Positions 42,413 through 47,424 of a stretch of 47,424 bases of DNA are shown piece after piece. Made by a program: the position numbers and the translations under genes. Each line of letters begins with the position of its first letter. Within the stretch, counting starts at the first letter, position 1. Below the pieces are notes generated by a model. The model was not told the DNA's origin. It saw only the letters and a list, made by a program, of their open reading frames with translations, and did not search any database. This DNA is from Stenotrophomonas chelatiphaga (lineage in GTDB: Bacteria; Pseudomonadota; Gammaproteobacteria; Xanthomonadales; Xanthomonadaceae): contig NZ_LDJK01000004.1 in the NCBI RefSeq assembly GCF_001431535.1, forward strand, positions 1 to 47,424. The letters are read 5' to 3'.

Positions 42413-44545
42413 TCAGGCGCCGGATTCGATCATCTGCACCACTGCGGTGGCGGTGATCGGGTGGCTCAGCCAGTACCCCTGGGCCAGGTCGCAGCCGCGC
42501 TGGCTGAGCAGGTCGAACTGCACTTCCTGCTCGATGCCTTCGGCCACCACGGTGATTCCCAGCGCGTGGGCCATGGCGATGATCGCGGTGGTCAGCGCCA
42601 GGTCATCCGGGTCGCGCTGCATGTCGGCGACGAAGCTCTTGTCGATCTTCACCCCGTCCACCGGCACCTGGCGCAGGTGGCTGAGTCCTGAAAAACCGGT
42701 GCCGAAATCGTCCAGCCATACTTTCACGCCGGTGCGGTGCAGCTTGTCCAGCAACTGGGCGGCCAGCATCTCATCGCCTATCACGGCCGTCTCGGTCAGC
42801 TCCAGGTGCAGGCGCGAAGCCGGCAGTCCGGATTCGTGCAGGCACTGCGCGACCAGGTCCGGCAGTTCGCCGCCGCGCAGCTGCCGCGGTGACACGTTGA
42901 CCGACACGAACATCCCTTCGCCATCGCCGCTGCGCGGCCACTGGGCCGCTTCCATGCAGGCCGCGCGCAGCACCTTCGGGCCGATCACTTCGATCAGTCC
43001 GCTCTGCTCGGCCACTTCGATGAACACCGATGGCGGGATCGTGCCCAGCGTCGGGTGCTGCCAGCGCAGCAGCACTTCCACCCCGACCATGCGCCGGTCG
43101 CGGGTGCGGAAGATCGGCTGGTAGGCCAGCCGCAGTTCACCGCGTTCCCAGGCACCGCGCAGCTCCTGCTCCATGTGCACGCGGCGTTCCACGGCGTGGT
43201 CCATGGCGCGGCTGTAGTAGCGATGGCAGTTCTTGCCCGCCATCTTGGCCTGGTACATGGCGATGTCGCCGTTCTTCAGCAGGGTGGTCGCATCGGCGGC
43301 ATCATCGGGGAACAGGGTGACGCCGATGGACGCGCCCAGGAACAGCTCGCGGCCCTGTACGCGCAGCGGCTTGCCCAGCTCGCGCACCAGCAGGTCGGCC
43401 AGCTCGCGCGCCTGCGCGGCGACATCACCTTCGGCCAGCAGGATCACGAATTCGTCGCCGCCGAAACGCGCCAGCAGCGCCTCGTCGCCGCCCGCCGCGG
43501 ACACCGCCTCGCTGATCCGCTGGACGAACTGCAGCAGCGCTTCATCGCCTGCTTCGTGGCCCAGCGTGTCGTTGACCCGCTTGAAGTCATCCATGTCGGC
43601 AAACAGCAACGCCAACTGGTGGCCCGACGCGCGCGCCGCCATCAGGCGATGGTCCAGCGTCTCGCGGAACGCCAGCCGGTTGGTGAGCCCGGTCAGGGCA
43701 TCGGTATAGGCCATGTGCCGCACTTCGCGGTCATGCCGGGCGATGGCATCGCGCATCCGGGCGAAGGCGCGCACCAGCTCGCCGACTTCATCGTCGCGAT
43801 GGTTCTCGCGCAGCGGCACCTGGTAGTCGCCGGCCTCGATCTGCCGCGCCGCCATCGCCAGCCCCCGGATCGGCGTGACCAGGGTGCGCTGCACGTACAG
43901 CACCACCGCCACCCCGATCGCCACCAGCAGCGCCAGCATCAGCAGCAGCCAGCCAAGGTGGCGGGTGCCGACCTGTTCCAGCCGCTGCGCCAGGGTCTGG
44001 CTGGCCTGCGCCTCCAGCACCTGCACTTCCTTCAACGAAATGCCTACGCGCACGCCACCCAGGCGCTGGTTGCCGACCATGATCGGCATGCTGTTTTCCA
44101 GCACCTTCGGCGATTCCTGCACCAGCGCGGCCTTGGCGGCCACCGCCTTGGCCGCGAGTGGATCGGACATCGCACGCCCATAGTCCGGCACGGCCACCGA
44201 CCCGTCATGCAGCAGGCGGCCCTTGGCATCGAACACCAGCACGTAGCCCACCGCGCGTTGCCGCGACACGTTGCGCACCAGCGCACCGACCTGCTCCAGG
44301 TCGTTGTAGTACAGCGGGTTGGACAACGCATCGGCCAGTTCACGGGCCATCGTCTCGCCGCGGCTGCGCATGCTGCGGTCGAACAGTTCGTGGATGACCG
44401 TGCCGCTGAGGCGGGTCACTTCCCGCTGGGAGGCCGCCTGCCGTCCCAACAGCACCGCCAGGATGGCCACCACCACCAGCATCGCCCCGCCCATCGCCAG
44501 CACGAAGCGCGCCTGCATTCCCGATCCCAAGCCCAGGCGCTTCAT
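42413..44545 (-). CDS. Membrane GGDEF/EAL c-di-GMP enzyme with periplasmic sensor and HAMP
   Basis: A 710-residue inner-membrane signalling protein. First membrane helix about 12-34, periplasmic sensor about 35-195, second helix about 197-220 ([22 protein letters not shown]), HAMP about 220-275. The GGDEF domain about 280-445 has intact RFGGDEF near 360, so diguanylate cyclase activity is expected. The EAL domain about 455-705 carries EVL instead of EAL near 489. It keeps [35 protein letters not shown] and QGYWLSHP, so it could also be an active phosphodiesterase. No clear I-site RxxD precedes GGDEF. ATG 44545 overlaps the stop of the PhnD-like gene as ATGA. Confidence 0.93.
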   Translation of the reverse strand: MKRLGLGSGMQARFVLAMGGAMLVVVAILAVLLGRQAASQREVTRLSGTVIHELFDRSMRSRGETMARELADALSNPLYYNDLEQVGALVRNVSRQRAVGYVLVFDAKGRLLHDGSVAVPDYGRAMSDPLAAKAVAAKAALVQESPKVLENSMPIMVGNQRLGGVRVGISLKEVQVLEAQASQTLAQRLEQVGTRHLGWLLLMLALLVAIGVAVVLYVQRTLVTPIRGLAMAARQIEAGDYQVPLRENHRDDEVGELVRAFARMRDAIARHDREVRHMAYTDALTGLTNRLAFRETLDHRLMAARASGHQLALLFADMDDFKRVNDTLGHEAGDEALLQFVQRISEAVSAAGGDEALLARFGGDEFVILLAEGDVAAQARELADLLVRELGKPLRVQGRELFLGASIGVTLFPDDAADATTLLKNGDIAMYQAKMAGKNCHRYYSRAMDHAVERRVHMEQELRGAWERGELRLAYQPIFRTRDRRMVGVEVLLRWQHPTLGTIPPSVFIEVAEQSGLIEVIGPKVLRAACMEAAQWPRSGDGEGMFVSVNVSPRQLRGGELPDLVAQCLHESGLPASRLHLELTETAVIGDEMLAAQLLDKLHRTGVKVWLDDFGTGFSGLSHLRQVPVDGVKIDKSFVADMQRDPDDLALTTAIIAMAHALGITVVAEGIEQEVQFDLLSQRGCDLAQGYWLSHPITATAVVQMIESGA

Positions 44546-45495
44546 TCCACTTCCATCCGCACGCGTACCAGTCCTCGTTTCAAATCATCCAGCCGCCGAA
44601 GCATCCGCGCATCGACGCGATGGAAGCCGGATGTACCAAAAAACCGTGCCAATGCACCTTTCGCCTGCGGGTCCTGCGCGGCCTGCAGCAGCACCTGCTG
44701 CAGGCGATCGCGCACCTGCGGATCCAGGTCCGCGCGCACCACCTCCACCGCGCGCGGATACGGCGCAGTGCGATGGATCACCCGCAGGTCATGCTTGAAC
44801 GCCGGTGGCACCCGGCGTTCATCGTCCCAGTCCACGCTGCTCACCGCACCGGCGTCGACCATGCCCTTCTGCACGAAGGTGGCGATGTTCAGCTCGGTAC
44901 GCGCGAACACGTAACCCACCGCATCGGCGGTGGGCGTGTCATCGGGCTCCTGCAGGATCTGCGGCACCAGGCCGTTTTCCAGCAGGGTCATGGCCGGCAC
45001 CAGGTAGGCACTGGTGGAGGCCGAGTTCTGCAGCGCCAGGGTATGCCCGCGCAGGTCCGCCAGCTGGTGCAGTTGGCTTTCGCGGCGCACGAAGAACACG
45101 CTGTGGTATTCGCGCACCCCGCTGCGTTCGGTCAGCAGCAGCGGGCGCGCATCCGCGCGCTGGCCCAGCGCCACCGCGGTGCTGGCCGTTTCGGTGACCC
45201 AGTCAACGCGTCCGCGGCGCAGGTAACTGGCCATCTGCTGCGCATCGCGCGCCATCAGCACGCGGCCTTCGGTGATGCCCAGGTCGTGCATGTGCGCCAC
45301 CACGTAATCCAGCAGGGGCTGCAGCTGCGCATAGTGTGACTTCGGATCGTCGCTGATGCGGCCCAGCACCAGCACGTGACGCTGGTCCGGCCGCCCACTG
45401 CTGGGCACCGGCGACGCGGCCATGCACGCGCCTGCCAGCAGCAGGCACGCCAGGCCCAGCAGTCCCCACTGCATGCGTCCCAGCCAAGCGTTCAC
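44542..45495 (-). CDS. PhnD-like periplasmic substrate-binding protein
   Basis: A 317-residue exported binding protein of the phosphate/phosphonate (PhnD) family. The signal segment is residues about 8-27 (LLGLACLLLAGACMAAS), possibly a lipoprotein via LAGAC. Family features are LGRISDDPKSHYAQLQPLLDYVVAHM, RRGRVDWVTETASTAVALGQ, HSVFFVRRESQLHQLADLRGHTLALQNSASTSAYLVPAMTLLENGL, and GMVDAGAVSSVDW. No ABC transporter genes are near, so it is unlikely to serve import. It probably binds a ligand and signals to the membrane GGDEF/EAL protein whose gene it overlaps. GTG 45495 has AAGGGGGAAC upstream. Confidence 0.88.
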   Translation of the reverse strand: MNAWLGRMQWGLLGLACLLLAGACMAASPVPSSGRPDQRHVLVLGRISDDPKSHYAQLQPLLDYVVAHMHDLGITEGRVLMARDAQQMASYLRRGRVDWVTETASTAVALGQRADARPLLLTERSGVREYHSVFFVRRESQLHQLADLRGHTLALQNSASTSAYLVPAMTLLENGLVPQILQEPDDTPTADAVGYVFARTELNIATFVQKGMVDAGAVSSVDWDDERRVPPAFKHDLRVIHRTAPYPRAVEVVRADLDPQVRDRLQQVLLQAAQDPQAKGALARFFGTSGFHRVDARMLRRLDDLKRGLVRVRMEVE

Positions 45496-45552
45496 GATGT
45501 TCCCCCTTGATGTAAGGGAAAGACTACCCGAAAAAGTGAGAACTGCGTCAGG

Positions 45553-46317
45553 CTATTTTTTGTCGCCGTGTGCCAGACGGGCCATGCGCTGGGCGTCGGC
45601 CAGGATGCCGCGCAACAGGCGGACTTCCTGCTCGCTGGGCTCGCTGCGCAGGAACAACCGGCGCAGTTTGCGCATCGCCGATTCCGGCGCCCTGCCCTTG
45701 TGGAACTCGATCTCGTCCAGGGTCTCGCCGAGCTGGCCGAAGAAGCTTTCCATCTGCTCATGGCTGGCGGGCTGTTCGCGCAGGCCCGGCTCGACCACTG
45801 GCGTAGCAGCATCGCCGAGCAGGCGCATGCGCACCTCGTAGGCCAGCACCTGCACCGCCGCGGCCAGGTTCAACGAACTGAACGCGGGATCGGACGGAAT
45901 GTGCACCGCGGCATGGCACAGCTGCAGCTCTTCGTTGGTCAGGCCGGTGCGCTCACGACCGAACACAATGGCCACTTCGGCGCCTTCGCCCGCCTTGGCG
46001 GCGACCCGGGCGGCGGCCACGGTGGGCAGCAGCTCTTCCAGCTGCACCCGGCGCGCACGCGCGGTGCAGCCCAGCACGAGGGTGCAGTCGGCCACGGCAT
46101 CGGCCAGGGTCGCCACTACCGGGGCATCGCCCAGCACGTCTTCGGCGCCGGCCGAACGCCGGAAGGCATCTTCGTCGAGCGGCTTTTCCGGGGCGACCAG
46201 CACCAGCCGGGCCAGGCCCATGGTTTTCATGGCACGCGCGGCGGCGCCCATGTTGCCGGGATGCTGGGTCCCGACCAGGACGAAACGGATACGGGGAGCA
46301 ATGGATGGATCGGACAT
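45553..46317 (-). CDS. trmJ: tRNA (cytidine/uridine-2'-O-)-methyltransferase TrmJ
   Basis: TrmJ methylates the 2'-O of position 32 in several tRNAs. It has 254 residues and a SPOUT knot: RIRFVLVGTQHPGNMGAAARAMKTMGL at the start, IVFGRERTGLTNEELQLCH and SLNLAAAVQVLAYEVRMRLL in the knot. A helical C-terminal region extends the protein. ATG 46317 (MSDPSIAPRIRFVLV) matches the family. Divergence from suhB is also found in E. coli. Confidence 0.93.
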   Translation of the reverse strand: MSDPSIAPRIRFVLVGTQHPGNMGAAARAMKTMGLARLVLVAPEKPLDEDAFRRSAGAEDVLGDAPVVATLADAVADCTLVLGCTARARRVQLEELLPTVAAARVAAKAGEGAEVAIVFGRERTGLTNEELQLCHAAVHIPSDPAFSSLNLAAAVQVLAYEVRMRLLGDAATPVVEPGLREQPASHEQMESFFGQLGETLDEIEFHKGRAPESAMRKLRRLFLRSEPSEQEVRLLRGILADAQRMARLAHGDKK

Positions 46318-46348
46318 GAACGCGGTAGTCGAGCTGGACGGCCTGCAA

Positions 46349-46357
46349 TGGTAAACT
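46349..46357 (+). promoter_or_regulatory. Extended -10 promoter of suhB
   Basis: TGGTAAACT is an extended -10 (TG, one base, TAAACT at 46352-46357). Transcription would begin near 46364, giving a leader of about 69 bases. No strong -35 is seen. Confidence 0.45.
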
Positions 46358-46432
46358 GTGCGGCCGGCCACTGCGCCGGACCTGCTCTTTTCCCCCGCCG
46401 ATCCCCCCTCTGCCCTCCCGGGAGCTACCGCC

Positions 46433-47260
46433 ATGCAGAAACCCGCCGTCACCGTCATGGTCAAGGCCGCCCGCCTCGCCGGCAACGTATTGTTGCGCAA
46501 CATCAACAAGCTCGAGGCGCTCAACGTGGTGCAGAAGGGCCGCATGGACTATGCCAGCGAGGTCGATGCGGACGCGGAAAAGGTCATCGTCAAGGAACTC
46601 AAGCGCGCCTACCCGGAATACGGGGTGATCGGCGAGGAAGGTGGCACCCAGGGTGCCAACCGCTACATGTGGGTCATCGATCCGCTGGACGGCACCAGCA
46701 ACTACCTGCGCGGCTTCCCGCACTACTGCGTGTCCATCGCGCTGGTGGAAAACGGCGAGCCGACCGATGCGGTGATCTTCGATCCGCTGCGCAATGAACT
46801 GTTCACTGCCAGCCGCGGTGCCGGCGCGGTGTTCAACGACCGCCGCATCCGCGTGTCCGACCGCAAGGACCTGGAAGGCACGATGATCCACACCGGCTTC
46901 GCCCCGCGCGAGCGCGCCCGCGCCAGCGCCCAGCTGAAGGCGGTCGACACGCTGCTGGTGCAGGCCGAAGACGTGCGTCGCACCGGCTCGGCCGCGCTGG
47001 ACCTGGCCTACGTGGCCTGTGGCCGCGCCGATGCCTATTTCGAGGCCGGGGTGAAGTCCTGGGACATCGCCGCGGGGATCCTGCTGGTCCGCGAAGCGGG
47101 CGGCAAGGTCTGCGATTACAAGGGCGCCACGCTGGGGCGGATGGACAACCGCGGCCCGGAAAACCACCAGGTGGTGGCGGGCAACCTGAAGGTGGCCGAG
47201 TCGCTGCAGAAGGTGCTGGTCAACACCGGCTACGCCGCCGAGTTCGACGCGAAGTTCTGA
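46433..47260 (+). CDS. suhB: Inositol monophosphatase family protein SuhB
   Basis: A 275-residue protein of the lithium-sensitive phosphatase family. In E. coli, SuhB dephosphorylates inositol phosphates in vitro. Its main role is as an rRNA transcription antitermination factor with NusA/B/E/G. Metal-site motifs are GVIGEEGG (Glu68-Glu69), [17 protein letters not shown] (Asp83, Asp86) and [18 protein letters not shown], all intact. ATG 46433 has GGGAG upstream. The length equals the family norm. Confidence 0.95.
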   Translation: MQKPAVTVMVKAARLAGNVLLRNINKLEALNVVQKGRMDYASEVDADAEKVIVKELKRAYPEYGVIGEEGGTQGANRYMWVIDPLDGTSNYLRGFPHYCVSIALVENGEPTDAVIFDPLRNELFTASRGAGAVFNDRRIRVSDRKDLEGTMIHTGFAPRERARASAQLKAVDTLLVQAEDVRRTGSAALDLAYVACGRADAYFEAGVKSWDIAAGILLVREAGGKVCDYKGATLGRMDNRGPENHQVVAGNLKVAESLQKVLVNTGYAAEFDAKF

Positions 47261-47284
47261 TTTCGCTTGAACCGGGTGGGTCGG

Positions 47285-47314
47285 ACGGCGCCTTCGGGCG
47301 CCGTTCTGCTTTGT
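47285..47314 (+). terminator. Terminator of suhB
   Basis: ACGGCGCC-TTCG-GGCGCCGT (47285-47304) is followed by the T-rich TCTGCTTTG. The stem is strong but the T tract is interrupted. Confidence 0.7.
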
Positions 47315-47424
47315 GCGGCAACGGCGACGGCAACGGCAACGTCAAAAGCTGGGGGCCGCGTGCTGGTGGGGCGGGGTGGATTGGCGGGAATCGCCGTGAA
47401 TCCATCCATGGAGGCTCGCCATCC
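47315..47424. other. Intergenic end of window
   Basis: A short run of near-identical GGCAAC/GGCGAC hexamers (47318-47341) is followed by non-coding sequence ending in CCATCCATGGAGG, which contains the palindrome CCATCCATGG in part. No gene is seen. Confidence 0.3.

Noticed and set aside
42413..44545. Idea that the EAL domain is inactive because it reads EVL
   Set aside because: The catalytic Glu is kept and EVL is a common active variant. The other catalytic motifs are all present.
47318..47341. GGCAAC hexamer run as a functional tandem repeat
   Set aside because: It has only about four imperfect copies in non-coding sequence, too few to mean much.

Overview
The window is GC-rich chromosomal DNA of a gammaproteobacterium in the Xanthomonadaceae, most likely Stenotrophomonas. 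Two things point there. The protein set fits the family: a CarboxypepD-type TonB receptor, Xanthomonas-like ScpA, and a DksA-like protein with a histone-H1-like tail. The gaps also carry many short palindromes bordered by GTAG/CTAC, which match the SMAG-type REP elements described for Stenotrophomonas. I see no rRNA, tRNA, phage, insertion sequence or CRISPR.

Layout: (1) 1-5.1 kb: rluC and rne, divergent. (2) 5.1-18.4 kb: an accessory carbohydrate-uptake locus on the minus strand. It holds a LacI regulator, a large TonB receptor, and a six-gene operon: GH144/glycoamylase-like lipoprotein, sugar-binding lipoprotein, two permeases, a 1055-residue multidomain glycosidase-like protein and a secreted EEP phosphoesterase. 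Similar LacI-type operators lie before the regulator and before the operon. (3) 18.5-23.0 kb: bolA and a YCII protein, then scpA-scpB-rluB. (4) 23.1-25.6 kb: a small secreted unknown, then an overlapping aminotransferase/omega-amidase pair. (5) 25.7-32.5 kb: the complete cytochrome c maturation operon ccmABCDEF-dsbE-ccmHI. (6) 32.6-37.0 kb: DksA-like protein, yidD, pyrC, an M23 peptidase and a triple REP array. (7) 37.0-40.5 kb: mtaD-ubiG-gph and a phytoene/squalene-synthase-like protein. (8) 40.7-42.4 kb: efp and epmB, divergent. (9) 42.4-45.5 kb: a PhnD-like binding protein coupled to a GGDEF/EAL protein. (10) 45.5-47.3 kb: trmJ and suhB, divergent.

Most of the window is ordinary conserved chromosome. 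The least understood part is the 5.1-18.4 kb locus. It has an outer-membrane receptor, periplasmic or surface glycosidases, an ABC importer lacking an ATPase gene, and a phosphoesterase of no obvious use in sugar uptake. I suggest scavenging of a beta-1,2-type glucan, possibly a substituted periplasmic glucan. This rests on the GH144-like family assignment plus inference. Other items worth a look are the DksA-like protein that has lost most zinc ligands, the PhnD/c-di-GMP pair, and REP elements whose GTAG border supplies gene stop codons.
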